Shown here: in pieces, positions 41,894-50,397 of the stretch | How positions within the stretch are numbered: the first letter of the stretch is position 1 | Layout: each line of letters starts with the position of its first letter | Program-made: the position numbers and the translations under genes | Notes under the pieces: model-generated | Told to the model about the DNA's origin: nothing | Databases searched by the model: none | Seen by the model: the letters and a program-made list of their open reading frames with translations, nothing else | Assembly (NCBI GenBank): GCA_001298575.1 | Contig: LJCV01000248.1 | Span: 1 to 64,000, forward strand | Direction of reading: 5' to 3' | Length of the DNA stretch: 64,000 bases | DNA from: Actinobacteria bacterium OK074 | Lineage (GTDB): Bacteria > Actinomycetota > Actinomycetes > Streptomycetales > Streptomycetaceae

Positions 41894-44527
41894 TCACGCG
41901 AGTGGTGTCACCGTCACCCGGTCGACGACGGGGGCGTACGCGGAGCGCTGCCCGTGTTCGTCGCGTGTGGCGCCGTCGAAGTCGGGGCGTTCGTCGGCGG
42001 TGAAGGTCAGCGTGTTGGGGCCCTCCGTCAACGTGACCGGGACGGTGAGGTCCCAGAAGTTGTTGAAGTGGAAGGTGGTGGGGAACAGGATCCGCCGCGG
42101 TTCGGCGCCGTTGACCGAGAGGTCGGCGTGGCGGCAGACGGGGTCCGGGTTGTAGTGGGTGGCCGGGGGCTGTTCGCCGTTGGAGTAGCGGATCGTCAGG
42201 GCGTGCCTGCCGGTGCGGGCGACGGTGACGGTGAGGGTCAGCGCGTTGTCCGTGCCGTGGCCGACACCGTCGACCGCCTTGCCCCCGCTGGCGAAGGGGT
42301 ACGCCCCGGTCACCCGGGCGGTCCCGGTCAGGGTGCCGTTCTCGGCGGGGTACATCGTGCCGGTGAGGTGCCCGCGTCCCGGTCCGACCAGCAGCCGGTC
42401 CAGGACGAGTGACTCCGAAGTGGCCGTCACGGTCAGCTTGTTGATGCCTCCCGCGAGGAACAGCGCCCTGGGCGCACCGCCGGTGACCGGCCCGGCCTCC
42501 TCGCCGTTGACGGTCAAGTCGCCTTCTCCGCCGCCGAGCTGACGGATCGTCACCGTGGCCTCGCCGTCGTCCGCCGCGTGCACCCAGAAGGTGACGGTGG
42601 CGCCCCGGGGCAGTACGGCGGCGCCGGGTCCCGTGGCGTTCGCGGTCCGCTCGGTCCGGGCTCCGGCGCCCAGGACGGCGTACGCGGCCTTGTACCCGGC
42701 GTCCGGTGCGCTCTCCTCGCGCAGGGCCAGGTCGATGCGGTCGACGGTGGCGTCGCCCCGGGTGGCGCCGAGTTCGGGGTCGTGGGCGGCCAGGGTGAGG
42801 GTGTGGGCGCCGGCCGTCAGCGGCAGACGGGTGGTGGTGCGGCCCCACACGGCGGGCTTGTAGCCGAGCGGGAGCCTCAACTCCCTCGGTTCACGGCCGT
42901 CGACGCGCAGGAAGGCGGTGGTGGGGCCCGACTCCCGTACGAGGTCGGCCAGGTTGTGCGAGCCCGCCAGGACCGTCAGGTCGTACGTGCCGTCGGCCGG
43001 GACCTCGACGTCGAAGGAGAGGACGAGGTCGGAGCCGGTGCGCAGGCCGCCGACGTGGTGCCCGCCGGAGGTCGCGAACCGGTCGACGTGCTCCGGGGAG
43101 CCCTCGGGGCCGTGCAGCACGTACGCGTCGCCCGTGTGCGCGGCGTCCTCGGCCTCGTACGAGCGCCGCCAACTCGTCGTCGACGGCGTGGCGTTGTCGC
43201 CATGGTCACCGTGGCCGCCGCGGCTTCCGGGCGAGAGGATCGCCTGGTAGGCGGACATGTCGTCGAGTCCGGTGAGCGGCAGGGTCACCGCGCCGTCCAC
43301 GACCGGCAGTTCGCGGGTCTGGAGGAGCAACGGCTCGGCGGACACGCCGAGTTGGCCGGTCCACGGGATCTCGTACAGGGCGAGGTGGACGGCGGTGCCG
43401 AAGACGTCCTCGGGGACCTGTGCGAAGACGATGTCGGCGGCCCCGCTGCCGCCGCCGAACAGCGCCCTGGCCTGGCGGTTGTCCCGGTCCACGGTGGCGA
43501 GCCCCTGGAGGGTGTACTGGACGTTGGGGTGCGGCGCGGTCACCCGTACCGTGTTGCCGGTCATCCGGCCGTAGGCGTTGAACAGCCACCACTGGCCGTT
43601 GCCCTTGTTCGCCTCCACCACCGAGTCGTTGAGGTTGCCGTCGATGTTCCAGTACGCCATGTCGGCGTCGACCTTGGACTCCTCGATCGCGGCGATCCAC
43701 TGCACCATCTGGCCCGGCACCGACAAGTGGTAGTTGTGCGCGTACTCGTTGATGTTGACCGGGAGCGGACCGATGCCCAACTCCTCTTCCAGCGCACGGT
43801 ACTTGGCAACGTTCGTGCGGATCTCGTCCGGGGACGACAGCTCGTGCCAGGTGACGACGTCGGGCAGGACGGCGTGGTCCCGGGCGAACTCCAGGAAGCC
43901 GCGCACCTCGTCGTACAGGACGCAGGTGTTGGGGCCGGCGATACGGGCGCCCGGGTGGAGGCGCCTGATGAGGTGGTGGAGGTCCGTCCAGGCCGCGAAG
44001 TAGTGCCGGGGATCCTCGCGCCAGGAGACGCCGTCGTAACTCCACTCCTCCGTGCCGAACATGTTGCCCTCGGGCTCGTTGAACGGCACGTAGACGACGT
44101 GGGAGGCCAACTCCCCCGCCGTCAGGACCTGTTCGACCTGCCGCTCGACGCTCGCCCGGAAGTCCGCGAGGCGTTCGGGTCCGGTGGCGCCGGGCCACTG
44201 GTAGGGGAAGCCGCGGTAGATGTCGGTCATGTAGACGTAGACGTCCCGGCCGCCCGCCTCGACGAACGGGCACAGTACGTCGAGCGCGTCGGCGCCCGGG
44301 TGCTGGACGCCGTCCTGGGCCTTGGTGGCGACCGTGCGCACGTACATGCCCTCGACGGCGTTGCGGCTGGGCACGCCGTCGCCGTACAGCCCGTAGAGCG
44401 TGCCGCTCGCGCCGCCGTGGAAGGGGCCGGTGTCGGTGCCCAGGTCGATGGTGAGTGTCTCGGTCGGGGCGGGGGTTCCGGTTGTCGAGGCGGTCGTCCG
44501 GGGCGGCGTGGCGGGCGGGTTCGGCAT
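41894..44527 (-). CDS. Large glycoside hydrolase with C-terminal carbohydrate-binding modules
   Basis: This protein of about 877 residues starts with a clan GH-A TIM barrel (residues 20-350). The acid/base Glu151 lies in VVYVPFNEPEGN and the probable nucleophile Glu261 in LPVNINEYAHNYH; the spacing fits GH39/GH5-like retaining enzymes. A beta-sandwich follows, then two CBM35/CBM6-like modules, one beginning YEAEDAAHTG and the other MYPAENGTLTG. It should act on a plant or microbial polysaccharide. No signal peptide is seen: residues 1-25 are Pro/Thr rich and not hydrophobic. Start ATG 44527 has AGAGG 11 bases upstream; ATG 44566 is an alternative. Confidence 0.8.
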   Translation of the reverse strand: MPNPPATPPRTTASTTGTPAPTETLTIDLGTDTGPFHGGASGTLYGLYGDGVPSRNAVEGMYVRTVATKAQDGVQHPGADALDVLCPFVEAGGRDVYVYMTDIYRGFPYQWPGATGPERLADFRASVERQVEQVLTAGELASHVVYVPFNEPEGNMFGTEEWSYDGVSWREDPRHYFAAWTDLHHLIRRLHPGARIAGPNTCVLYDEVRGFLEFARDHAVLPDVVTWHELSSPDEIRTNVAKYRALEEELGIGPLPVNINEYAHNYHLSVPGQMVQWIAAIEESKVDADMAYWNIDGNLNDSVVEANKGNGQWWLFNAYGRMTGNTVRVTAPHPNVQYTLQGLATVDRDNRQARALFGGGSGAADIVFAQVPEDVFGTAVHLALYEIPWTGQLGVSAEPLLLQTRELPVVDGAVTLPLTGLDDMSAYQAILSPGSRGGHGDHGDNATPSTTSWRRSYEAEDAAHTGDAYVLHGPEGSPEHVDRFATSGGHHVGGLRTGSDLVLSFDVEVPADGTYDLTVLAGSHNLADLVRESGPTTAFLRVDGREPRELRLPLGYKPAVWGRTTTRLPLTAGAHTLTLAAHDPELGATRGDATVDRIDLALREESAPDAGYKAAYAVLGAGARTERTANATGPGAAVLPRGATVTFWVHAADDGEATVTIRQLGGGEGDLTVNGEEAGPVTGGAPRALFLAGGINKLTVTATSESLVLDRLLVGPGRGHLTGTMYPAENGTLTGTARVTGAYPFASGGKAVDGVGHGTDNALTLTVTVARTGRHALTIRYSNGEQPPATHYNPDPVCRHADLSVNGAEPRRILFPTTFHFNNFWDLTVPVTLTEGPNTLTFTADERPDFDGATRDEHGQRSAYAPVVDRVTVTPLA

Positions 44528-44865
44528 GCGCGGGTGCACCTCTTTGGACAGCGGGCCTGTTCGCACCAGACCTGTTCGCGATTTCGTACGGCGGCCGAGT
44601 TTCCGAACCGGCCCGCCCGAACGTAGGAGTGGGGCGCGGGGCGTGTCAACGGGCGGTGATCACCTTGTTCTCGGGGGTGCGGCGTCCGGGGCTCTTGGGG
44701 GCGCGCCGGGTGGACCGTCGTCAACCCGCGCTCCCCCGCGTACCCCTGTGCGCTTGCGTGCGCACCGTCGGACCCGGGCATGACTTGACCGATCGTCCGA
44801 CACCGACCGTCCGGCAACGGGACGGACGCCGGGGGAAGTCGGGGAAGTCCGGGGGAGGCGAACGG
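44528..44865. other. Divergent region with a short direct repeat
   Basis: This 338-base region lies between the hydrolase and DUF5134 genes. ACCGATCGTCCGAC (44788-44801) is followed at once by ACCGACCGTCCGGC (44802-44815), and CTGTTCGC is duplicated near 44562 and 44576. Either may be a regulatory site for the hydrolase gene. No small gene was recognised. Confidence 0.45.
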
Positions 44866-45438
44866 GTGCACGGAGCTGCTGCGGCGGGGTGGCTGCTGGT
44901 CGCGCTGTGCGCGGCGACCGGTGCCTACTGCCTGTTGCGGATGCGCAGCGCGGTCGAGGAACAGCGCCGGGCCGCGGGCGGCGAGGCGTTGATGGGCTTC
45001 GGCATGGCGGTGATGGCCGTGCCCGCGGCGGTGGCGGTGGCGCCGCGCTGGGCCTGGCTCGGGTACACGGCGGTCTTCGGCGCCGCCGCCGTACGGGCGC
45101 TGTGGGCGGCGCGCGCCGACACCCACCACCTGCACCACCTGCTGGGCACCGTCGCGATGGTCTACATGGCGGCCACGATGGCCACGGCCCCCGGGCACCA
45201 CGAGCACGGCGGCACGGCGGGGCTTCCCGTCGTGACCGGAGTGCTGCTCGTCTACTTCGCGGGGTACGTGCTGTGGTCCGGCGCCCGGCTGGTACCGATA
45301 CCCGCGGTGGCGGGCGGTGCCGGCGGAAAGGGCGGAGGCATCGGGGGCGTCGGCGGCTGGCGCGACCGGCCCGAACTGGCGCGCGCCTGCCGGCTGTCCA
45401 TGGCGCTGGGGATGCTGGCGATGCTGCTCACCCTGTGA
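44866..45438 (+). CDS. DUF5134 family membrane protein
   Basis: This 190-residue protein has about five hydrophobic helices: GWLLVALCAATGAYCLL, MGFGMAVMAVPAAVAVAP, LGYTAVFGAAAVRALWAA, LGTVAMVYMAATMA and LPVVTGVLLVYFAGYVLW. A His-rich loop (THHLHHLLG and GHHEHGG) could bind metal. DUF5134 members are uncharacterised. GTG 44866 has GGGGGAGG 7 bases upstream. It precedes an M56 protease gene by 98 bases, a pairing I have the impression recurs in Streptomyces. Confidence 0.8.
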   Translation: MHGAAAAGWLLVALCAATGAYCLLRMRSAVEEQRRAAGGEALMGFGMAVMAVPAAVAVAPRWAWLGYTAVFGAAAVRALWAARADTHHLHHLLGTVAMVYMAATMATAPGHHEHGGTAGLPVVTGVLLVYFAGYVLWSGARLVPIPAVAGGAGGKGGGIGGVGGWRDRPELARACRLSMALGMLAMLLTL

Positions 45439-45536
45439 TCACGAGCTGTGTGATCACTGTACGAAACCGTGGCGTACGTCACTTTGGCTCGACAGTACGT
45501 ATCGCCCGGCGCCGGGCGGCTCATAGGCTGCGGGGC

Positions 45537-46472
45537 ATGTTGGTCCCCGCGGCACTGTTGACGCTGGGCGCCTTGGCCGCCGTCATCGCGCCGCGGCTCC
45601 TCGCGCGCGCCGACTGGCCGGACCGGGAACCCGTGGTCGCCCTCTGGCTGTGGCAGTGCGTGGTCGTCGCCGTACTGCTGTGCTGTGCGCTGTCGATGAC
45701 GCTGAGCGCGTCCGCCGCCTGGGAGGCCGTCCGGGGGCATGTGTTCGCGTCCGCGCCGCAGTCGGTGGTGCAGGCGTACGCGCTGAGCGCGGGCGGTCCC
45801 TGGGCCGCCGCGACCGCCGTCGCGCTGGCGTGCGGCGGGCTGTGGACCGCGTGGATGCTGGTGCAGGAAGTGGCCCGGGCCCGACGGCGACTTCGGCGCA
45901 GCCGGGCCGAACTCGTCGAGCGCGCACCGCTGTTGCCGGGCGAGACGCACGGCGAGGACCGGCTCGTCGTCCTGGAGGGCGAACGGCCCGACGCCTGGTG
46001 GTTGCCGGGTGCGGCGCCCCGACTCGTCGTCACCACAGCCGCGTTGCGCCGCCTGAAGGGCCGTCAGCTGGAGGCCGTGCTCGCGCACGAGCAGGGGCAC
46101 GCGCGGGCCCGGCACGACTGGCTGCTGCACTCCTCGGCCGCGCTCGCCAACGGCTTCCCCCAGGTGCCGGTGTTCGCCGCGTTCCGCGACGAGATGCACC
46201 GGCTGGTCGAACTCGCCGCGGACGACATGGCATCGCGCCGCTTCGGCCGGCTGACGACCGCGCTCGCCCTGGTCGAACTCAACGAGGACCGGGGCGTGTT
46301 CGGCCCCTGCCCCACCCCGCAGGCCCATGTCCCCCAGCGCGTCCACCGCCTCCTCACACCCCCGGACCGGCTCCCCGCCGTGCACCGACTGCGCCTGACG
46401 GCGGCTGCCGCGCTCGTCCCGGCGATCCCGGTTCTGGTGGCGCTGGTGCCGGGGCTGCGGGCGCTGGGGTAG
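45537..46472 (+). CDS. M56 family membrane metallopeptidase (second copy)
   Basis: This 311-residue membrane protein has N-terminal helices (about 3-20, 33-55, 87-105), a zinc motif HEQGH at residues 184-188 in VLAHEQGHARARHDW, the downstream ELAADDMASRRFG acidic site and a C-terminal helix. Unlike the first M56 gene in this window, no BlaI-type repressor gene is adjacent, so it either acts on a distant repressor or has another substrate. Pairing with DUF5134 suggests a joint membrane function. Start ATG 45537; the ribosome site is weak. Confidence 0.86.
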   Translation: MLVPAALLTLGALAAVIAPRLLARADWPDREPVVALWLWQCVVVAVLLCCALSMTLSASAAWEAVRGHVFASAPQSVVQAYALSAGGPWAAATAVALACGGLWTAWMLVQEVARARRRLRRSRAELVERAPLLPGETHGEDRLVVLEGERPDAWWLPGAAPRLVVTTAALRRLKGRQLEAVLAHEQGHARARHDWLLHSSAALANGFPQVPVFAAFRDEMHRLVELAADDMASRRFGRLTTALALVELNEDRGVFGPCPTPQAHVPQRVHRLLTPPDRLPAVHRLRLTAAAALVPAIPVLVALVPGLRALG

Positions 46473-46583
46473 ACCGCCGGGTCGGGTCCGGGCGGCGCCA
46501 GGAGGAGCGCGGACACGCTCGCCGCCGACCGTCCCACCCCACCGCGCTGGCCCCGACCGTCCCCGTTCGGCGAGGATCGGATC

Positions 46584-47276
46584 ATGCACACCCCGCCGGT
46601 CCACTCGCCGCCCCGCCCGCCGGACCCCCGCACCGCGGCCCGGGCCGCGCTCGCGCTCGCCGTACCGTCGGGGCTGCTCCTGCTGCTGGTCGCGGTCTCC
46701 TGGCGGCCGCTCATGGACCTCGACGGCCGCATCGCCCGCACCACGCACCGCTGGGCCGTCGAGGACCGCGGCACCACGCACGTGTTCCGCGTCCTCACGG
46801 ACTGGGTGTGGGACCCCACGACCATGCGACTGCTGGCCGCGGTCGCCGTCGGATGGCTGCTGTGGCGGCACTCCGCCTGGCGACTGGCGCTGTGGGTGAC
46901 CGTCACCTGCGCGCTGGGCACGCTCGTCCAGCAGTCGCTCAAGGCGGCGGTCGGCCGCCCCCGCCCCCGGTGGCCCGACCCGGTCGACTCCGCCGGCTAC
47001 GCGGCCTTCCCCTCCGGGCACGCCCTGACCGCCACGGTCGTGTGCGGCCTGCTGCTGTGGCTGCTGCGCCGCTACGGTGCCGGTGCCGCCCTGTGGCGCA
47101 CGGCCGTGACCCTCGCCGTGGTCTCCGTGGTGGGCGTCGGGCTGACCCGGATCTGGCTGGGCGTGCACTGGGCGTCGGACGTGCTCGGCGGGTGGCTGCT
47201 GGGGGCGCTGTTCGTCGCGCTGGCGGTGGCGACGTACGAGCGGAGGAGTCCGGCGGCTCGCGCCGAGCCCGAGTAG
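46584..47276 (+). CDS. PAP2 family phosphatase
   Basis: This 230-residue membrane phosphatase has a Pro-rich N-terminal 20 residues and six helices. The PAP2 motif trio is KAAVGRPRPRW (KX6RP), AFPSGHALTATV (PSGH with catalytic His) and LTRIWLGVHWASDVLGG (SRX5HXXXD variant starting TR). It dephosphorylates lipid phosphates such as phosphatidic acid or undecaprenyl pyrophosphate on the outer membrane face. Confidence 0.92.
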   Translation: MHTPPVHSPPRPPDPRTAARAALALAVPSGLLLLLVAVSWRPLMDLDGRIARTTHRWAVEDRGTTHVFRVLTDWVWDPTTMRLLAAVAVGWLLWRHSAWRLALWVTVTCALGTLVQQSLKAAVGRPRPRWPDPVDSAGYAAFPSGHALTATVVCGLLLWLLRRYGAGAALWRTAVTLAVVSVVGVGLTRIWLGVHWASDVLGGWLLGALFVALAVATYERRSPAARAEPE

Positions 47277-47292
47277 GCCGGGGCTCAGCCCC

Positions 47293-47766
47293 TCACGTGT
47301 GGATCGCCAGCTTGAACTCGGCGAAGGACACCGCCACCGCCGTGCTCGCGTTCTGCCGGACCATGAGCGAGACCGGGGTGCCGGGGTGGACGAACATCTC
47401 GTGGCTCTTGTGCCGGTACTGGCCGCCGGGGGTGATGGCCCAGTCCTCGGTGGCGGTGGAGTCGTACCCGGTCGACAGGTTGAGCGGATCGCGCACGAAC
47501 CGGTCCCTGACCTCGGTGTAGTCGCCGCTGTCCCAGTAGATGACGCCGGTCAGCGAGCCCCAGCCGTCCTGGTCCGGCCAGATCAGCCCGCTGCGGTCGC
47601 TGGTGCTCCAGTCGGTGACCGTGGTCCCGTCCGGCTGCACGGCCTGGTGCATGGTGTACGCGTCGTACGACTCGGCGGTGAACGGGAAGCGCAGCACGTG
47701 GTATTCGCCGTCGTTCGGGATCGGCTGGGGTACGTCGACGATGAGCGAACAGACGTGCACGGGCAT
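47293..47766 (-). CDS. Hypothetical protein, beta-rich
   Basis: This 157-residue protein is not recognised. It is rich in Thr, Asp, Tyr and Trp with alternating polar/hydrophobic strands (YHVLRFPFTAESYDAYTMHQ, SLMVRQNASTAVAVSFAEFKLAI), so an all-beta sandwich is likely. No signal peptide or membrane helix. The start ATG 47766 is strongly supported by GGAGG 7 bases upstream. It is convergent with the PAP2 gene. The 258-base region upstream carries a 13-bp minisatellite. Function unknown. Confidence 0.7.
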   Translation of the reverse strand: MPVHVCSLIVDVPQPIPNDGEYHVLRFPFTAESYDAYTMHQAVQPDGTTVTDWSTSDRSGLIWPDQDGWGSLTGVIYWDSGDYTEVRDRFVRDPLNLSTGYDSTATEDWAITPGGQYRHKSHEMFVHPGTPVSLMVRQNASTAVAVSFAEFKLAIHT

Positions 47767-47893
47767 GGGCGGCCTCCAAGTCGGCGTGCGGGCACAGCGG
47801 TTGTCGCGCATGTTCTGCCCGGGACGGACGCGGTCACGCACAGTACCGATGTCGAACTCACGAGCGCCACCGATCCGGCCGACCGATTCGCCA

Positions 47894-47996
47894 GGCCCGT
47901 TCAACCGGCCCGTTCAACCGGCCCGTTCGGCCGGCCGATCCGACCGGCTGGTTCGGCCGGCCGATCTCACCGGCTGGTTCGACCGCCGGTTCGGCC
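47894..47996. repeat. 13-bp minisatellite, about eight units
   Basis: Seven 13-base units run from 47894, starting GGCCCGTTCAACC (twice exact), then GGCCCGTTCGGCC, GGCCGATCCGACC, GGCTGGTTCGGCC, GGCCGATCTCACC, GGCTGGTTCGACC, and a 12-base eighth unit GCCGGTTCGGCC. It fills the divergent gap between the beta-rich protein and the HAD gene. Since 13 is not a multiple of three, no frame translates it uniformly. Confidence 0.85.
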
Positions 47997-48024
47997 AAAC
48001 CCCGGCCCGGCTAAGATCCGTTCG

Positions 48025-48717
48025 ATGGATGCCGTGCTCTTCGATTTCTCCGGGACCCTCTTCCGCATCGAGTCGGCCGAGTCCTGGCTGCGCGCCGTAC
48101 TGGCGGACTCCCATGTCACCCTGCCCGAGCCGGAGTTGCTCGACGCGGCGCGGCGGCTGGAGGCGGCGGGCGCGCTGCCCGGCGGGGCCGAACCGTCGCT
48201 GCCGGTGCCCGCGGAGCTCGCCGGGGTGTGGCAAGTCCGGGACGAGAGCGCCGAGTTGCACCGGGCCGCGTACTCCGGGATGTCCCGCCTGGTGTCCCTG
48301 CCCGACCCCGCCCTGCACGACGCCCTGTACGACCGCCACATGACCCCGGCGGCCTGGCGGCCCTACCCCGACGCGGCCCAGGTGCTGGAGGCGTTGTGCG
48401 ACCGAGGGACCCCCGTCGGCGTGGTCAGCAACATCGGCTGGGACCTGCGCCCGATTTTCCGCGAGCACGGGCTGGACCGGTACGTGGGCGCGTACGTGCT
48501 GTCGTACGAACACGGCGTCCAGAAGCCGGATCCGCGGCTGTTCGCGGTCGCCTGCGAGATGCTCGGGGCGGCGCCGGAGAACACGCTGATGGTCGGGGAC
48601 AACCGGCGGGCGGACGGGGGTGCGGCGTCGCTGGGCTGCAAGGTGCACTTCGTGGACCATCTGCCGGTGGAGCAGCGCCCGGACGCGCTGTGGCCGGTGC
48701 TCGACCTGGTCGGCTGA
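48025..48717 (+). CDS. HAD-superfamily hydrolase
   Basis: This 230-residue HAD phosphatase-like enzyme has motif I AVLFDFSGTLFR (the usual DxDGT second Asp is Ser here, D-F-S-G-T), motif II VGVVSNIGW, Lys motif III GVQKPDPRLF and motif IV LMVGDNRRADGGAA. The Ser replacing the acid/base Asp may lower phosphatase activity or change reaction type, as in dehalogenase-like members. The cap domain (about 25-110) is helical. Start ATG 48025. Confidence 0.88.
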   Translation: MDAVLFDFSGTLFRIESAESWLRAVLADSHVTLPEPELLDAARRLEAAGALPGGAEPSLPVPAELAGVWQVRDESAELHRAAYSGMSRLVSLPDPALHDALYDRHMTPAAWRPYPDAAQVLEALCDRGTPVGVVSNIGWDLRPIFREHGLDRYVGAYVLSYEHGVQKPDPRLFAVACEMLGAAPENTLMVGDNRRADGGAASLGCKVHFVDHLPVEQRPDALWPVLDLVG

Positions 48718-48841
48718 GGGCGGCGCACGCACGGGAGTTGACCCCGCCGGGCCGCCCTGGGCCATCCCCCGCGTGGCCCAGGGCGGGCGCCGGTCCCGGG
48801 TCCGCTCGCGCCGGGAGCGGGGCCGGGAAGCGCTGAGTATA

Positions 48842-48860
48842 TTGGCTGGCAGCCAGTCAA
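48842..48860. promoter_or_regulatory. TetR-type operator at its own gene
   Basis: TTGGCTGGC (48842-48850) and GCCAGTCAA (48852-48860) make a 9-base inverted repeat around one A with one mismatch. It ends 15 bases before the TetR start codon, overlapping the probable promoter, so autorepression is likely. Confidence 0.75.
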
Positions 48861-48875
48861 CGCAGGAGTTACAGG

Positions 48876-49616
48876 ATGTCCCCGCGCAGCGCCTCGGTCA
48901 ATGAAGAATTACGGCGGCGTTCCCGGGAACGGCTTCTGCACGCGGCGGTCGAACTCGTCGGCGAGCGTGGGTACGACGCCACGACCTTGGCCGACATCGC
49001 GGATCGCGCGGGTTCCGCCCGGGGATTGGTGTCGTACTACTTTCCCGGCAAACGGCAGCTCGTGCAGTCGGCCGTGCACCGGTTGATGCACGGCACCCTG
49101 GCGGAGGCGCTGGAGCGCGAACCCCGCACGGAGGACGGCCACGAGCGGATGGCGCGGGCCATCGACGCGATCCTGGGGCTGGCCCGCGACCATCCGCTGC
49201 TGATGCGGCACCACATGGCGGGGATCCTCCAGGGCGAGGGCTTCGTGCAGTGCCCGGAGCAACGGCGGCTGGCCGAACTGCTGCGGGAGACGGTCGCCCG
49301 GCACGGTTCGACGGACGCCGACACCGACTACCCGATGCTGCGCGCCCTGCTGATGGGCGCGGTGTTCGCGTCCCTGGTCCCGGGGGTGCCCATGCAACTG
49401 CCGGTACTGCGCGCGGAGTTGTTCCGGCGCTACGGCCTGGACTGGGAGCAGGGCACCCCGCCGGACCACGAGGGCGGTGCCGACGAGGTGCGCGACTCGG
49501 CCTGCGCCGCGGACGTGTCGCGGTTCTTCGGGACGACCGGCCATACCCCGCCCGGCGAGGGGTTCGACGACGGCCGCCGCCGCGCACGGACGCCCGGCCC
49601 GGACCAGCCGAAGTAG
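48876..49616 (+). CDS. TetR/AcrR family transcriptional regulator
   Basis: This 246-residue protein has a TetR helix-turn-helix (RERLLHAAVELVGERGYDATTLADIADRAGSARGLVSYYFPGKRQLV, about 17-61) and a ligand domain to about residue 195. A disordered, acidic/Pro-rich tail of 45 residues follows, which is longer than usual. RBS AGGAG precedes ATG 48876. A TTGGCTGGC/GCCAGTCAA dyad just upstream suggests autorepression. Ligand and other targets unknown; the upstream HAD gene is 158 bases away on the same strand. Confidence 0.9.
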   Translation: MSPRSASVNEELRRRSRERLLHAAVELVGERGYDATTLADIADRAGSARGLVSYYFPGKRQLVQSAVHRLMHGTLAEALEREPRTEDGHERMARAIDAILGLARDHPLLMRHHMAGILQGEGFVQCPEQRRLAELLRETVARHGSTDADTDYPMLRALLMGAVFASLVPGVPMQLPVLRAELFRRYGLDWEQGTPPDHEGGADEVRDSACAADVSRFFGTTGHTPPGEGFDDGRRRARTPGPDQPK

Positions 49617-49668
49617 CGGCAGCGCTCCAACTCGCCCGCACCGCATCGCTGTTGCCCAACTCCTCTGC

Positions 49669-50178
49669 TCAGCGCCGGGCGTGACGTGGCGTCAGAAACC
49701 CTTCGTCCCGCGCCCCCGCGATCAGCCTGAGCGCCCTGCGCCGGCTGTGGCCGGTCGCGCTCATCACCGCGAGCACCGGATCGACGCCCTCGTCCTGGGC
49801 CGCGCGGTACTCCTCGGCCACCAGCCGCCGTCCCTCGACACCGCGCGGCCAGGACGGGCGGGCCCGCCGCGAGGACGACTGCTCGTCCGACGGCTCCGCC
49901 GTACCGCAGGCGTCGAAGAGCGGGCCCTCGATCCAGTCCGGGAGCACCGCGAGGTCGTCGAGCGAGAGGGGCGGCTGGGACCGTACGTCCTCGATCGACA
50001 CCCCCGCACCGGTCACGACGGCGAGGACGTCGACCCGGGCGCCGTCGGTGAAGGTCAGGCTCGCGTTGAACCACGCCAGGGTGCCGTCCTGCTCCCGCAC
50101 TTCCCAGGCGGGCCACACCGAGACGACACCGTCGGGCCAGCGGCGATCGGAAAGATTAAGAAACGATGCTTTGAGCAC
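49669..50178 (-). CDS. DUF6214 family protein
   Basis: This 169-residue soluble protein resembles an uncharacterised Streptomyces family: WPAWEVREQDGTLAWFNASLTF, DGARVDVLAVVTGAGVSIEDVRSQPPLSLDDLAVLPDWIEGPLF, then a Ser/Arg linker and a C-terminal helical part (RRLVAEEYRAAQDEGVDPVLAVMSATGHSRRRALRLIAGARDEGFL) that looks like a small helix-turn-helix. Start GTG 50178. Convergent with the TetR gene. Role unknown; DNA binding is a guess from the C-terminal part. Confidence 0.75.
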   Translation of the reverse strand: MLKASFLNLSDRRWPDGVVSVWPAWEVREQDGTLAWFNASLTFTDGARVDVLAVVTGAGVSIEDVRSQPPLSLDDLAVLPDWIEGPLFDACGTAEPSDEQSSSRRARPSWPRGVEGRRLVAEEYRAAQDEGVDPVLAVMSATGHSRRRALRLIAGARDEGFLTPRHARR

Positions 50179-50397
50179 ATACGCAACGTAAGCGAATGAT
50201 CACATTCAATGCGAATAGGCTCGCACGCCGCCGCGACGGGCCACACCCCGGCGGCCGAGTGGCACACGTGGACGGCGGGCGGCCACGACACACACCGGCA
50301 ACAGCCCAGAAAACAACAAATTGTTCAAGCGGCCTACGGTCTCGTCCTGTCCCCCGCGCTTCCCCGTCCCCGCCCACCGCCGCTCCGGAGTGTCCCC
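50179..50397. promoter_or_regulatory. Divergent promoter region with AT-rich dyads
   Basis: This stretch is AT-rich for the genome. It holds GAATG-ATCA-CATTC (50194-50207) near the DUF6214 start and AACAA-A-TTGTT (50325-50335), 62 bases before the permease ATG. Either dyad could be an operator for permease control by nitrogen or purine status; no known regulator box was matched with confidence. Confidence 0.45.
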
